Source of the DNA: Sciurus carolinensis
Lineage: Eukaryota; Chordata; Mammalia; Rodentia; Sciuridae
Length of the DNA stretch: 64,000 nucleotides
Assembly (NCBI RefSeq): GCF_902686445.1
Contig: NC_062225.1
Coordinates: 90,322,581 to 90,386,580, forward strand
Direction of reading: 5' to 3'
Shown here: piece by piece, positions 22,850 through 35,803 of the stretch
How positions within the stretch are numbered: position 1 is the stretch's first letter
Layout: each line of letters begins with the position of its first letter
The notes under the pieces: model-generated
The model's database searches: none
What the model was told of the DNA's origin: nothing
Seen by the model: the letters and a program-made list of their open reading frames with translations, nothing else
Translations under genes and position numbers: made by a program

Positions 22850-23030
22850 AAAATGGGGAGGAACTAATATTTGTTAATCTATTGAAGTCCTTTTGTAGAG
22901 CAGAACATTTACATACATCCTTTTTAGTCCAGATCTACTATAAGACCATTTGTCAGATAAGAAAACTAGAAGGTAGACCACAGGTACTGAACAGTGGACT
23001 AAAACCAGGTCTGTTTGTCTACACAGCCTG
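22850..23030 (-). mobile_element. Possible MIR relic
   Basis: 'gaccatttgtcagataagaa' and nearby 'ggtagaccacaggtactgaa' suggest a reverse MIR. Diverged; boundaries are uncertain. Confidence 0.4.
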
Positions 23031-23535
23031 TATTAATTTTGCTATGATGGAACACTTTTAAAGAGGGGGAGTGTTATTGAAGCAGCTATTTTTAAAGAAG
23101 ATATTAGCCTTCTAATATCTAAGATATTGGCCTTCACATGACTGAAATAAAACCAGCTTTATCTAATACACACTCCAAGAAATTCCTCAGCAAATCAGCT
23201 TTTTCCAAAGGAGTGATCACAGTCTTGTCCACGATGACCATCCCATCCTCTTCGTCTGGGTGGAACCTGGAAGGGTTTCTGCTGTACAGAGTCTGCGCTC
23301 TGCCCCACACTTGTCTGGTAGTTGGAGGCGGCCAGGGATGGGATAACGTGGTGTGAGCAACTTCTGATTGGCGCTGAGAAAGCGGGGGTGGCCCCTGCTT
23401 CCTCTCCCCCATTCTTTCTGGCTGGAATCCAAAGTTGAGAAATGGGACGGGAGCAGGAATCTGGGTCAGGAGACCGGCGTCCGTCTGGCTTGATCACTGA
23501 TGTGTCCACATTCTATTGGCTCTGGATCACCTTCT
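23031..23535. other. Unique sequence, no gene seen
   Basis: No repeat or exon recognised. Confidence 0.5.
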
Positions 23536-23825
23536 GAGACTTTTTAAAAAATGTTTATTAGTATTACAGAAATACACACACACACACACACACACATTCT
23601 CTCCCCCATCATTGTGTTAACATCCACATATCAGAGAGAACACTTGACCTATGATTTTTTGGGATTGACTTATTTCAATTAGCTTGATACTCTCCAGATC
23701 CATTCATTTACTGGCAAATGTCATGAAGTCATTCTCCATGGCTGCATAGTATTCCATTGTGTATATATACCACCTTTCCTTATCCATCCCTCTGTAGAAG
23801 GGCACTCCTAACACTCTGTAAATGT
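23536..23825 (-). mobile_element. 5'-truncated L1 3' end (reverse)
   Basis: The + strand is the reverse complement of the L1 3' end, including the ORF2 carboxy-terminal coding region. In reverse, 'atggaatactatgcagccat' near 23740 parallels the corresponding ORF2 site of the full-length L1 near 49960. A CA microsatellite lies near the element's 3' side. Only the tail survives. Confidence 0.75.
23573..23597. repeat. (CA)n microsatellite
   Basis: About 12 perfect CA units within the L1 tail. Confidence 0.95.
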
Positions 23826-24189
23826 GGAGATGTGAGGACGTGGACGGAGACCTGCTGAAGATGAGTCGTTCAGGTCTCTTTGCTATTGTGATGTAACCTG
23901 GGGCAGCCAAGGTGCTTTATGGGCCTGTCTCTGTGAATATGCAAGTGTCATCGGCCTGTGACCATCCTCACACTTGAGTACTGGCTACTCTGGTGCCACA
24001 GTGGCACAGGTGAGTAGCTGCAATGAAACAGGATGATGGCTGCAAGTCTGGAAAATGCACCACCTGTCCCTTCGCAGGGAGCATTTGCTGCTTTTGGCCT
24101 AACACAAAAAATACAGTGAGTGCGGGTGATGGCCTGTGAGGGGTAGCACCTGCCTTACATTGGTGCCCATGCCCGTGCCCAGTCCTGCT
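23826..24189. other. Unique sequence, no gene seen
   Basis: No element or exon recognised. Confidence 0.5.
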
Positions 24190-24255
24190 TCTAGTTAGCT
24201 GTGTGACTAGGGCAAGTTTGTGCATCTCTGTATCTGCAAATTGGGCTGATTCTCA
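24190..24255 (+). mobile_element. MIR core fragment
   Basis: 'tagttagctgtgtgactagg' followed by 'gcaagtttgtgcatctctgt' and 'atctgcaaattgggctg' follows the MIR core order (tRNA-derived ancient mammalian SINE). Confidence 0.6.
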
Positions 24256-26036
24256 TCACGTGGGCAAACGCCAGGGCTGCCCCGACCTCCTCTCGCTGTG
24301 CAGTGTGATCTGGAGCCCTCTCCACACCTGTTTGTGTGCCAGCATGGCCGACTCCAAGTGCTGTCCGATTCCTGCCTCTTTTCCACCGATTCTTCTCTAA
24401 TGACCACTAGGGTGAAGCCTATAGGGAGTCTGCCAGAACAACCCAAATGCCCGATGCCACGGAGCGGGCACAGAGGTAGTTTCCTGTCTTTAGGCTAACA
24501 GTCCTTTCAGGACTCGGCTGGCACTTACTCACGCTGTATTCTGGCTTCCCACTTGTCGGCTGGTGCTACACACTCTGAAGTACCGATGAGCTGAAACAGC
24601 AGAGGTCCACCGGGAGCCGTGAGGACGCTCCCTCCGGTTTTGGAATGGGGAGGTTTCTGTTTCCAGGGGAGATGAGGACGACCACAGCAAGCAATGCCGT
24701 GCAAGAAAATCAATAGGAACGTCTTCGCTTCTCCAGTCTCTCCAGAGCAGAAATGCTTGGCTCAAATGATTTTAAGGCTGTCCTTTTATTAGATCATTTA
24801 GGAGTGGGTCAGACAGCTAGTCCATAAAGTAACAATCCATGGAAGCTTGCTGTTTAAAGAAAAAAGAAAGTAAGTTAGGAAACCCAGTTGTTCTATTTTT
24901 CTTTCTGATAGTCAGCAGGCCAGGTCAGTAAGTGCCCAGCAAGGAGAAGCAACAGAGCTAATCCTTTTGGGTGGAAAGGGAGGGCCTCTCCTTTGTACCA
25001 GCACCCGAGCTGGGAAGTGCACCTTCCTCCACGGACCTGGGGTGCTTCGGCAGGTCGGAGAGTGTGCACCTCGTGCTGAGACTTTCCTGCTGGAGGACTC
25101 CATGGCTCCCGTAGGCCATAGAGGAGGGGAGTAAGCACCCTATGCCTCTGTCAGTCGTGCCTTAGTGAGGACAGCAGGGATCATGTCGTTATTTTAACAG
25201 AGAGAGTGTGATTCAGGGAAGCAGCTGGGCAGGCACTGGAGAGAGGCATGGCAGGAGGACCTGCGGGGCGGGAAGGGAGAGGGAGCTTGGGGTAGAGATC
25301 CAGGCTGGGAGGGTGGAGAGAGTGAGGGGAAGAGGAAGTGTCTGATGGCCCTGAGCCTCTGGGCAGGGGCACTGATTGCCTCTAAGGGCAGCACACTGAG
25401 TCTGGTTCTCGGGTGTTGAGAAAATGAACAACCAAGCACCTAGTTGTGTTGGGCTAAATGGTGGCTGGGGTCATGTGGACAAGAACACGAAGTCCCTGCT
25501 CCTCTTCCTCCGTTCCTCTTATGCCCCACGGGCAGAACCTTACAGGGCACACCTGGCAGAGGGAGGATGGCGTTTCGTAGGCCCAGACCTGGTATGAAGG
25601 ATGTAGGGCTGGCACGGACATGGGAGGCGTGGGCCTAAGGACTGTGTGAGCTCCCTGTGCATTCTCTTGATGGTCACAATCATCGTTTGGATGGTGCTTC
25701 CTCTAGGTGAGAGTAGTCCTGAGTGAATAAGGAATTCAAGGGAGAGTTTCCAATAAATAATGCAATCGTGGTCCATAGCAGCACGTCACCAACTCTGTGC
25801 CCAAAGCTCTGTCATGTGCTTTTATTTCATAGCTACTACATGGTGACCACTTAGATACTGAGGAAATGCAAAATAGAGAGGATGCAGATCTTTTCCCTAA
25901 GGACTCTGGATTTTATTGAAGAGGGGGCCCTACGAGAGGGAAGACCAGTCAGTCTTGGGCCCAGGCTTTAGGAGTCCACGGGACTGCAGGACCCAAAGAC
26001 ACAGGGGTCTCCCGTGTTTCCTGCCATTTAGGAGTT
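24256..26036. other. Unique sequence, no gene seen
   Basis: No gene recognised. A GC-rich purine stretch lies near 25200-25370. Frames up to 81 codons have no domains. Confidence 0.5.
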
Positions 26037-26105
26037 GTGCACTCGGGAGATTCACTTCACTTCTCTGAGCCTCGAGTTTCTATCTGTCAAAAGCAAACGT
26101 CTTGC
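26037..26105 (+). mobile_element. Possible MIR core fragment
   Basis: 'ttcacttcacttctctgagc', then 'ctcgagtttctatctgtcaa', matches the MIR core order, with changes. Confidence 0.5.
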
Positions 26106-27738
26106 CCTCCTTCCCAGGGCCATGGTCTCGAGGAGGCAGGGTACACCTGGGCAGGAGGTGGGATGATGCCGACCCCGGCCCGCCTCAGGTGGAGTGGTTT
26201 CCACGCTCCTCTCCCCTCTATTCTTGGACCAGGGAGTGTTATCCACTCCCACATCTGTCAGCCTGGATTCCCCCTTCGCACTTCCCCCACACGCAGTCAC
26301 CAGGAAGGCCACCAGGAAGGCCACGCTCACGTAGACGTCTCTGCCCCCTCCTTTCTGCGAATGCAAATGTCTGCAGATGGCTCAGCCTCGCTTTGCCAGG
26401 GATCCTGACTGAGACGCTGTCCCATGTCCAGCCTCCCCAGAGCATGCCCAGTCCTGCCCCGACCTGACCTCACAACGGAAGCTGCACCTTCCCTCTTATC
26501 TCAAGGACCTCTTCCCCAAGGTCCTTGTTACCAACAGTCCGGCTCCACACCGTGAACAGGCACACTTCACACTCTGGTCACTGCTTACTTTTCTGCTGGG
26601 CTTCTGTCCCCACGTCCCATAAATCCATGGAATTCTTTTAGCTTGCACCCACTGGTCTCGCTCCTGAAGCCTTCGTGGACACCCAGAGTGTGTCCCCATT
26701 GTCCTCTAGTCGACTTCCCAGCACACTTCTCTGCCCGACACCGTGTGAGCAGACACCTGTGCACCTCTCCGCGTAGCCTGGTGGCCACCTGGGAGTGCAG
26801 GAGAGGCCTGGGCATGTGTGTGGGATGCTCACTCAGTGCCCAGTTACAGAAAAGTGAGCAAGTGTGTTTTGTATCCGATGTCCCAGGCAGAATGGCCGAC
26901 GTTCCGCACATCAACACACTTGACCAAATTGTTTGAACTCACACTGAGAAACACGGGCCGCCACCCCGATTGGTGTTCTTCTTAGCTATAGAAGCATCCA
27001 TGAAGAGTGATCGCATTTTTACAAAATGTCCCAAGTATGCAATCTCTTGGGTCTGAGACCAAATCGTATTTTTCTGAAACACCGAGGGATACACACACTC
27101 CCCAGACCCAAGAGCCGTCGAACCCAGGTCTCAGTGGGAGCAGAGTCATCGTGAGGCCCGTGCCCATGCCTCAGCTGTCCCGAGATGCCCCCACCTGAGA
27201 CACTATCACTGACTCAGGGTCTGTCTTTAACCTCACTTAAGATTCCGGTCTCAGCTCACAGGAGCTGCAGGGAAGGGTGGACTGAGTGCAGGGAGAAATT
27301 CCAGGGGATGACACACAGCCTGGACACGAAAATGTCATCACCAGGAAAAGCTCCACACTCTGCTGCCCACCTACCCTCCTCGGAGGACAGAGAAGGTGAC
27401 CAGGGGACGTGCCATAGGTGGAGTATTGAGAGCAATCAAGAAAAAATAAATCAGATTTCTGCAAAGTTAACACCATAAAGCCAATTCCCACCTGCTCTCT
27501 AAACATGATAAAAAGGGGACAAGTCCTTGCTGAGCACCCATGGCCTAGGACTCATTTATCAGGACATGGCAGGGAACATGTGGTCTCTCTTTAAAGGGCC
27601 CCAGGATCTGGCCCGAGGGACCACAGGGACTGTGTTCCAGAAGTGCGGTGGTCAGGGGCTGGCTGCAGCCATTTCCACAGTCCAACCACCCAGCCTGCCT
27701 TGGGAGCTTATGGGGTCCTCTGCCACCCTTTTAATCTG
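26106..27738. other. Unique sequence, no gene seen
   Basis: A direct repeat lies at 26298-26325 ('ccaggaaggccaccaggaag'). Frames up to 123 codons (near 26037-26408) have no domain. No gene or clear repeat. Confidence 0.5.
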
Positions 27739-27745
27739 ATAGGAT

Positions 27746-27991
27746 CTAAAATTTTTTTTTTTTTTTACTTTCTATAGACTGCATTTTGATCCATTGTACA
27801 CAAATGGGGTACATCATTTCGTAGTTGTGCACGTGTAGATTCCCACCATTCGTGTAATCATACATGGACCTAGGGTCATGCTGTCTGCCTCAGTCCACCA
27901 TTTTTCACACCCCCTCCCTCTTATTTCCTTCTACATAATGTAAAGTTCCTCCATTTTCTCTCCCCCACCCCCACCCCCATTATATTTCACA
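27746..27991 (-). mobile_element. 5'-truncated sciurid L1 3' UTR
   Basis: A T-run (27752-27765) marks the A-tail in reverse. Then 'ccattgtacacaaatggggt' and 'tcgtgtaatcatacatggac' are the reverse complement of L1 tail sequence corresponding to about 50226-50300 of the full-length copy. The 7-mer ataggat at 27739-27745 and 27992-27998 may be the surviving target duplication. The distal part is pyrimidine-rich, ending in a C-run. Confidence 0.75.
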
Positions 27992-27998
27992 ATAGGAT

Positions 27999-28764
27999 GT
28001 TTTTAATTGAACCCAGTCCTGGTGTTTCAGCAGGAGCCTCAGGTTCAGAGCTTGTCACACTGTCCCTGCAGTTGGCGCAGCTGACTTTTTCTTATCACTC
28101 GCCAAAATCACCTGTTAAGATCCAGCCACTCCATCTGCAACGTGGAGTCACTTCTTTCTCCCAGCATGGAGTTTCCAATGCTCAGAGCTTTTAAAGGATT
28201 GGGACTCTTGGGAACTTGGGAGTCTTTTTGAAGCCCATTGTTCATGTATTGTATCCTCCTCAGGAAGATGATTGACAGTGCAGGATTGCACCCATCAATG
28301 TCATTTGCCTGGACCTGTCATGAGAGGTAGGCACGTGTTTTGAAGGATAATTACAATAGAGCATTTAGCCTTCATAGACAAGTTAGTGGGGCTGCCCCCC
28401 ACGATTATCCCTTTCTGAGTACGTGGGTGGTGAAGGACAATAAAGAGTCCGTTTTCATCACACTGCCACTCACCTGGTAGTCTTGCCTGTCTAGCTCCAG
28501 GAAGAACCTTAAAAAAGCCCAGTGAGACCGTGAACCCTCTGAATCCACGTATTAACTCATATGCAAATTCCCTGTTTTAAAAACCCACTGGGCAGTACTC
28601 TTCACCTGCTTAGTCTGACATTACCATCACATTCAAACAGCTGTTTGCCAGATTTCACGGTTTACCTGTCACAAGAAGGCTCGATGGCTCTGGGGCTTGA
28701 TACAGGTGAGCATGCGAACAAGGCGGATCCAGGGTTGCAACATGATTTTAAAAGAGAAGACACA
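27999..28764. other. Unique sequence, no gene seen
   Basis: Mixed composition. No repeat or exon recognised. Confidence 0.5.
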
Positions 28765-28965
28765 GTCAGGTGTGGTGACACATGCCTGTAATTCCAGAGA
28801 CTTGGGAGGGTGAGGAAGGAGGACTGTAAGTACAAGGCCAGGCTGGGAGACTTAGCTGCTGTCTCAAAATAAAACATAAAAGGCTGGAAGTGTAGCTCAG
28901 TGGTAGGTGCTTGCGTTGCATGCACCAGACTTTGGGTTCCACTACCAACACCACACAACAAGGCA
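28765..28965 (+). mobile_element. Composite B1-like/ID SINE
   Basis: The left B1-like half begins 'gtcaggtgtggtgacacatg' and continues 'cctgtaattccagagacttg'. After an A-rich join the ID-like half starts 'ggctggaagtgtagctcagt' near 28882, with a B-box-like 'gggttccactacc'. It has the same architecture as 1628-1851. No clear target duplication was found. Confidence 0.85.
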
Positions 28966-31344
28966 GTAAAAACTCTACAAAGCAAAAGATGGAAGACTGA
29001 AGAGGCTTGTTCCCTGAAGAGGAAAATGGTTATTGCAATGCAGGAGGCTTGGGTGCCATGCTGTATTATCAGAGTTCCACCAGCATGATTGGCTGCCTCG
29101 CTAAAGAACAGGTTAAGCTATTAGCCGTGTTATTCCAATTTGCAGAAGGAGCATTAGTAAGCAAGCTACACAGTTTTCTTCAGAAAATGCTTTAATTTTA
29201 AAAATCTGTTTTGGTTAATATGATGAATTATTTGAGTTATATCATCAAAATATCTCAGTATTCAGAAATATAGAATAAATAAGGCTCTCTACTAAATATT
29301 AAATGAATCTTTTGGCCTCCATAGCAAAGGCACCAGATTTGCTACACTGGTGATATAATTAATTAAATTATGATCTTCAGTGAAAAGTCCAGAAATAATC
29401 GTAGTTGGAACCAACTCTTGAAATAAAACTAAGAATGAATTCTCTATTAATTTTGGATGTCTTGCTTTTGTGGTACATCACAGCTGATATTTTTGCAACG
29501 TTCTATAATTATACAATCTTCTATTCAAATTCTGATGAAGCAGATGTAAGTATCAGGGAGAGGTCAGAGAGGAGGAAGCACCAGCCACCCGGAGTGCATC
29601 GTGGGTGCAGGTAGGCCCCCTAGCACTTGAGTCCTGCATGCTCTGTCTCCACACATGCTCACGAGTAACAAGAATGCCCAGGGACAGACACCGCAACACC
29701 AGTAAGTGGTGGCAAGGGAATTTATGCAGAACCAAGTGCACCCTGATCCAAGAGCACTCAGACTGAGCATCGGCAGCAGAGCGACTTCAGGCGGTGTGAG
29801 GGGAGGGCTCTCTTCTCAGAGAATAGCCCAGAGGGTGTTGGAACTGGTTTCTGTCACGTCCTGTGGTATCTCACACTTCTCAGGTCTCTTCTCCAGGGCC
29901 ATTCTAGTCCCGAAGTCCTTGTCCTCTGTAGGGACCAGCTCAGGATCCACCTGTAACATGAAACCTGCTCACCTCGGTCACTTGAGAACTGGAGGGACTC
30001 TGGTGACGGTGAAGCAAGCCCCTCCTTTTCCCTTCTCTCCATCCTTGCCCGTCTTGGAAGCTTCATTATTTGGATTGTCCCCTGCTTTACCATGCCAGCT
30101 GTCCTGTTTTGTGATTTAGCAGTTAAGGACTTTTCCTCCCAAGGGAACCCTGGGCTCAAGAGCACTGAGGTTGGGCTGAACTCTCACTGTCCTCGGTCTG
30201 GTCCCCATGCCTGGCCCTCTGCTCAGTGGTGCCCCAGGTCATTGTTGGAACGTGAGGGTGACTGAATCTTCAACGACTTGAGGGGGAATTCAAGGGAAGG
30301 TGACCTACAAATCCACGTGTGTACATGAGTACTAACATTATTTGAATGTTCCTTTCTGTATACTACATTGAAATAATGATGTAGAAGCTGTAATGATGAT
30401 TAAGTTTGGAAATAAATGTAAATGCAGTCTCTCAATTGTGGCTCACTGGACTAGTTGAGGCAGGTGGATAAGGTCATGAGAGGACAATTTTCAGTGTCTT
30501 TGAGTTCATTATTGTCTCATGTGAAGAGGGGTATGATAGGACCATCTGTAAATAATATGAAAAATCTTTAGAAAGGAAAGGAAGCCCTCTTCTCAGAAAT
30601 AGGATCCGATCTTGCAATGGGAATTTTGGAGGAGGAACCATGGAGACCAGCATCTCCCAGTGACTCAGGAGGTCTACTGCCACCCCAGCTGTGCCTTCCA
30701 CAACCTCATCTGTATCTGAGGAGTTTGACACATGGAACATTCTTCTTTATGTGTTTGAACACATCACCTGACCTTCAACCTTTCAAGGCTTGAGATTTCA
30801 TCAAACCCTATTATGAGAAACTTAGTTTTGAAGTTATATTTGTTTTTGATATTAGGAAAAATTGGGGTCTAAATGATTATGACCTCCTATTCCCCCTGAT
30901 ACTAAAACCTTGGTCCATGTCCTAGTTGGCAATCCAAATAATGAGGAGAAGGTTTTGAGAAAAAGAAAAATAAAGTTTTGCTGATTTGCTAGCAACTGGA
31001 GAGCACAATAGAGTCATGTCTCAAAAGCTGCCATTCTCCTTACAAGGGGAAGACATAGCTTTCAAGGAACACAAAACTTGTCTGGGAATGTTTATAGCCC
31101 TTTATTTCTAGTTACAAACCCTGACACTGACCCTGGCCATATGCCAAGATTGTGACCTCAGGCTCACATTCGCCTCTTCTTCCCCATGACATATACACCT
31201 CTGAATAACATGTATCCAAGTTCATCTTTTATTTAACCACTATGAAAGCAATAATTATCCTTCAAATACTTATTTCTACTGCATTTGAGCTGCTATGCTG
31301 CTATGCATAGGATTCTCTAATTTGCTATTTCTCATGCTCTCTGA
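28966..31344. other. Unique sequence, no gene seen
   Basis: AT-rich around 29190-29540. A forward frame at 29706-30119 (137 codons) overlaps a reverse frame and has no domain. No gene or clear repeat. Confidence 0.45.
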
Positions 31345-31490
31345 TCATCAGAATCACCTGGGGAATCACAGCTCACAGTCAGTGGGAGCCTCCCCCACAG
31401 AGATTGGTGGCAGGAGGAAGAAAACTTTTAAAATTAAGCCCCGCAGGTGATTGAAATGTCCAGACTGGCTTCAGAACAGCTGCTCTGAAA
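31345..31490 (+). mobile_element. MER5A-like hAT-Charlie relic
   Basis: 'catcagaatcacctggggaa' near 31348, then 'tggcttcagaacagctgctc' near 31466, occur in the order of MER5A, an ancient non-autonomous DNA transposon. Terminal repeats are worn. Confidence 0.55.
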
Positions 31491-33911
31491 GAGGATTGTG
31501 ATGAGATACTTCATTCTGGAAGTCAGTGATGATTTGCAAAAGACAAGGGAGGAAGCAAAGCCATTATCTAGTTCTCTTTCGGTACATGCTAAGTACAGGG
31601 ATTGCAACGTAGGTGCTAACACTTGTGGACATTCTATTTTGCCATAAATTAAAACACAAAAACTACCAACACATCTGTGGCATTGCCAAAATCCCATCCT
31701 TTAAAAATACTCCAAACTTAAAAGAATCTAGAGTTTGGATGGTAGGAAAAGCCATCCTCTCCATTAGTCCTCCAGTGTGAGCCTCTGTCTTCTGGAGAGA
31801 ATATTATGGCCTCAAGACACCTTATCACCTGGCCACCACCTCCAATGGGGAGGAACTGACTCTCAGCTCACCCGTCAATCCACCGCAACAACTCTGTACA
31901 GTTCTGAAGAAGGAGGAAATAACGAAATGAAACCTCACGGCAGACTCGTCTTTGTCAGGAGAGTCAGACTTCCTCTTGCTCCCAGGATAAACTTCTTCCT
32001 AAACCTTCACGTCCCTCAGTCCTCCCCTCCCACAGCATGGGGGCATCCTGCTGGGTGTCAGAGTCCTAGGTGTAAATTTACGTACTAAGGTCCTTTTACG
32101 TACTAAGTGTGAGAACTATTTGCACAAGATATTTAGCTTCTTTAAAATCTAAGGGTCTCTGTCCTCCTTTCTATTATGAGAATCTAATGGGTGGATGGAC
32201 TTGGAAAGCGGAAGTGAGGGATTCGCACCACTCACCCTTCCCCGAGGACTCCTGGTACCTCCCTGCTTCCTCAGTGCTTGTGAGGCAGAGACCACCATAG
32301 GGACAAGGGGCAAATGCAGTTCTGGGAGTGGCTGGTGGCCTGACAGCGGCCCCAGGAGGTTAGTGTGTGCCACCCTCAGCCGGTTGGGCTTTGGCAGCGT
32401 GAAGGTCAGGGTGCCCTGTGTGTGTGCTCCTGAAAAGCTGAAGGAATTTCCCTTCACAGGAGGCACGATTCTGGAGTGCGCATTCCTGGGCTGGGGAGCA
32501 GTGCCATGCCTGCAGTCAGCAGCAAAGGGAGCTCCCTTCTTTCAGGAAGCCAGGAGTCCTGCCTGCTGGAGCTGTCTCCCCACCGGCTGGAAAGGAAGCC
32601 CAGGTAAAAGCCTCACTGGCAGGTCCCAGAGCCCAGTGCCCAGCTCCTTCCCCTCAGAGGCGCTCACCAACTTACATCTGCGCCCACTGCAGTTAGAACT
32701 GCCTTGGAGGACACTTTCTTACGGCCCCGACTCTTGCTCTTCTCCATTATCCCTGATCATAGCCCCCACCCACTGGGTGACCTCTCTGCTCATATTTCCA
32801 ACAAACCTAGCCTACATTTTAGCCATTTCCACAGGTACTATTTTTATGCATAACATGTTTACCCACAAATTTATAAGCAACTTGATATCCTGAATGAAGT
32901 CATTGTTCTACCCCAGAATCCCAGGTATGTAGTAGATAACCTACGCAGGCACATCCATTTGAATGAATCTTCCAACTTTGCTACTTTAGAGTCTGCAAGA
33001 GCCCAACGAAGCTTCATTTAAATTCTCCTTGATATACATACAGCATGTGAATTGCAGCCAAATGTTGCAAATCATCTTAACTTCCTTTGTGGAAAGATGT
33101 GTAAAATTCATGTAACAAAAAGTAAAAATGAATCTTTAAATTGGGATTCCACTTTTGGACATCCCCAAGCTTATTAAAGTTAGAATTCGTGATTTTTCAT
33201 CCTAGGCTAATCTCAAATATGAATGTAAACTCTTTGTGGAAACTAATAATTGAATCTAACAGTGTTCTTTGGGGCTTACTACAAACTTACCTTCATGATC
33301 TTTTATCTTGGCCTCTAAGTAATGAAATTTCATCCTCAGGGAGAGAGCATCTTACAGGATTCTTCTGAGGTTCAAAGTGCTGTATTTTGGGTTAATTTTT
33401 CCAAAAATAAACTTTAAGCTTCAAGAGAATGTGGTAATATACTGAAACTCAGGGGAATTCTGAAGATCTGTTTACATCTTAGATGCCGACTTCTGTAAAG
33501 CAGTTTCATTTAGTTGTCTATTTAATGAGCAATGTTTTCATAGCATTAATTTGGTTCTTCCTTTATCTTTTCTTTGTTGCCATCACATTCAAGGCTTTCC
33601 CTTATTTCTGTGAATGTTTCTTCTGCCACTTGAGTATCCTAAGGGGGTAACTGTGACTTCACCTCCTTAGCAATGCAGCTCGGAAGGTTTTGGCAGAGCC
33701 TGATCTGGGAGTAAGAAGACAGGATTCACTTAGTCCAGGCAGGTCTCTAATTGTGGAACGAGTGGACTCTTGAAGTTTGAAATTTAGAAAAATAACAGAA
33801 AGATTAGACACCAATAAACTTTACAGGGCTGTGGAACATTCTAATTCTAATTGTTTTGGGATGCTAAGTTGGGTAACTTTGAGCCTGCAGGATAAATGAC
33901 TCACCCCATAA
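31491..33911. other. Unique sequence, long forward frame not accepted as gene
   Basis: The longest non-transposon forward frame of the window is at 32195-32893 (232 codons), with mixed Ser/Pro/Leu composition and no recognisable domain. The end near 32780-32880 changes to AT-rich hydrophobic coding. Reverse frames overlap it. Sequence from 32900 to 33900 is AT-rich without recognised features. 33912-33916 is the left target copy of the next element. Confidence 0.4.
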
Positions 33912-33916
33912 TCTGC

Positions 33917-34343
33917 TGTCTTAGTCAGCTATTTCGCCGCTGTGACTGAATGACCCAACCAGCACAACTGTAGAGGAGGAAAGGTTGATTTCAGGGCTCA
34001 CGGTTTCAGATGTCTTAGTCCATCGAAGGCCAGCTCCATTTCTTGGGGCTCGAGGTGAGGCTGAACATCATGGTGGGAGAGTATGGCAGAGGGAAACAGC
34101 TTGAACTATCAGGAAGCAGAGAGAGAGAGTGAGACTCACTATCCAGATGCAAAATATATACCCCCTAGTGACACCTCAATTCCCACCTCCTCCAGCCACA
34201 CACCACCACTTCAATTAATCCCAGCAGGGATTAGTTCACTGATTGGATTAAGACTTTTACCACCCAGTCATTTCTCCTCTGAACCTTCCCGCATTGTCTC
34301 ACATGTGAGATTTTGGGGGACACCCCACATCCAAACCATAACA
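33917..34343 (-). repeat. 3' LTR of MaLR provirus
   Basis: 427 bp. On the + strand it reads 'tgtcttagtcagctatttcg' to 'catccaaaccataaca'. Compared with its partner it has lost the AATAAA-type signal: the 5' LTR has tttatt at 35897-35902, while this copy has ttgatt at the matching place near 33983. Confidence 0.9.
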
Positions 34344-34364
34344 TTTTGCCCCGTCCCCCAAAAA
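34344..34364 (-). promoter_or_regulatory. Polypurine-tract-like sequence
   Basis: On the reverse strand a run of G and A with a single C break or two ends directly at the 3' LTR, where plus-strand DNA synthesis starts in LTR elements. The + strand shows 'ttttgccccgtcccccaaaa'. Confidence 0.6.
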
Positions 34365-35176
34365 CCCACACTCATCTGACAATGCAAAATATGTTTAGTC
34401 CATTTCCAAGAGTTCCTATAGTTTCAATAGTTCCAAGATTGCTCAAAGTTCAAGTCCACAGTCTTCTCTGAGGCTCAGGCAATCTCACGTTTTGAGCTCC
34501 TATAAAGTTAAGAGCAATTTACAAATATCCAACATATAAAGGTACTGAATAAACATTTGCACTTACAAAAATAAGGGCATGGAAAGAAGGGATGGGACCT
34601 AAGCAAGACTGAAATCCAACTGGACAAACAAGTCCTGTAGCTCTATGTCTGGCATCTGGGACACATGGCTTTGTGTTGTTCTCTCCAAATGGCATGTGTA
34701 GCTCTGCCCTGAGGCCTTGTTGGTTGCAGCCCAAGTGGCCTTTCTGTTGGCTTGTCTCTGCTCCATTCCTGCAGTTTTCTTAGGACATGCCCCACGTTAT
34801 TGGCATTTCTTAATCTCAGGGGTCTCCACTGCAGCTTTGGCTTCTCCTCACATCTTCACATCTTGCCTTCCCCGGGGGCACCCACAGGGGCTCTGACCCT
34901 GCTGTACCTTGCCTGGGCTCCCAAACCTTCCTTTGAAATCTTGGTGGAAGCTTCCATGACTCCCTAACTCCAGCATCCTGCATTCCTGCAGAACCAGCAC
35001 CATGTGGTTGACCCCAAACTCTGCTGCCATCTTGAACAGTAGTTAAGCCCACAGGGACCCTGGCTCCATCAAGCAGCCTCTGAGGGTCTGGGTGGCTGAG
35101 CATGTTGAAAAAGCATCCCAGGCCCCCTTGTGCAAGAAGGTACCCCACTGGTCTCTTCTCAGGAGAATTTTCACCT

Positions 35177-35665
35177 TTACTCCCTGGAGCTTGAGGTGGG
35201 TGTAGTCTTGCCAGCTCCTGAGATGCCCTCAGCCATCTTTCTCATTGTCGCTATAATAATCTTTAGTGTTCCTTTAGTGGCAGTAATGTCTTTAACAGCT
35301 GCACGATCCTTAGCCCTAGTTTTACTCCTGCCTTTCAAGTCGACTTTTTCCAAATCTTTCTGCTCTGCTTTCTGCTCCTGATTATCACAATAAACTTGGC
35401 TAAAAGTCACCAGCATTATCCATCCACTGCCTGAATCTATGCTGCCTAGACATTTCTTCCACCAGATTAAGAAGTTCATTGCTTCTAAAATCGTCTCATA
35501 GAAAGTCTCTGGACGTGGGCAAAATGCAGACCACTTCTCAGCCAGAACATAACACGAATGGCCTCGACTCCATCTTCCAACAAAGTCCTCCTTTTGTGAA
35601 TCCCCTTGAGCCCAGTCTTCACTGACTACCATCCTAATTGCCATTCTGGTTTTCTTTGCTCCCAC
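35177..35665 (-). pseudogene. MaLR internal frame, possible gag-like remnant
   Basis: A 162-codon reverse-strand frame lies in the first half of the provirus internal region. It is rich in Lys, Glu and Thr in its second half and carries a Trp-Trp-Lys-Lys group near residue 98. MaLR internal regions of the MST/THE1 type are known to hold degenerate gag-like sequence, so the frame may be its remnant. I see no zinc knuckle, protease or reverse transcriptase motif. The start codon is arbitrary. It has no evident function. Confidence 0.45.
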
Positions 35666-35803
35666 CAGAATCGGCCATTAATCTCCACTTAGAACAGTCT
35701 AAACCATTTCCAACTGTACTGCTAAGCATCTTAAAATTGCTCCCAACAATTCCAGGAAGCTCCAAAAGCTTCTGAACCATATGCTCAGGTTAGTCACAGC
35801 AAG

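Noticed and set aside
28882..28957. ID-like half as a functional tRNA gene
   Set aside because: No cloverleaf can be supported; it is part of a SINE with a linker and B1-like half.
32195..32893. 232-codon forward frame as a possible host gene
   Set aside because: It has no recognisable domain, shows no intron structure or promoter, and overlaps reverse frames. Length alone is within chance for GC-rich DNA.
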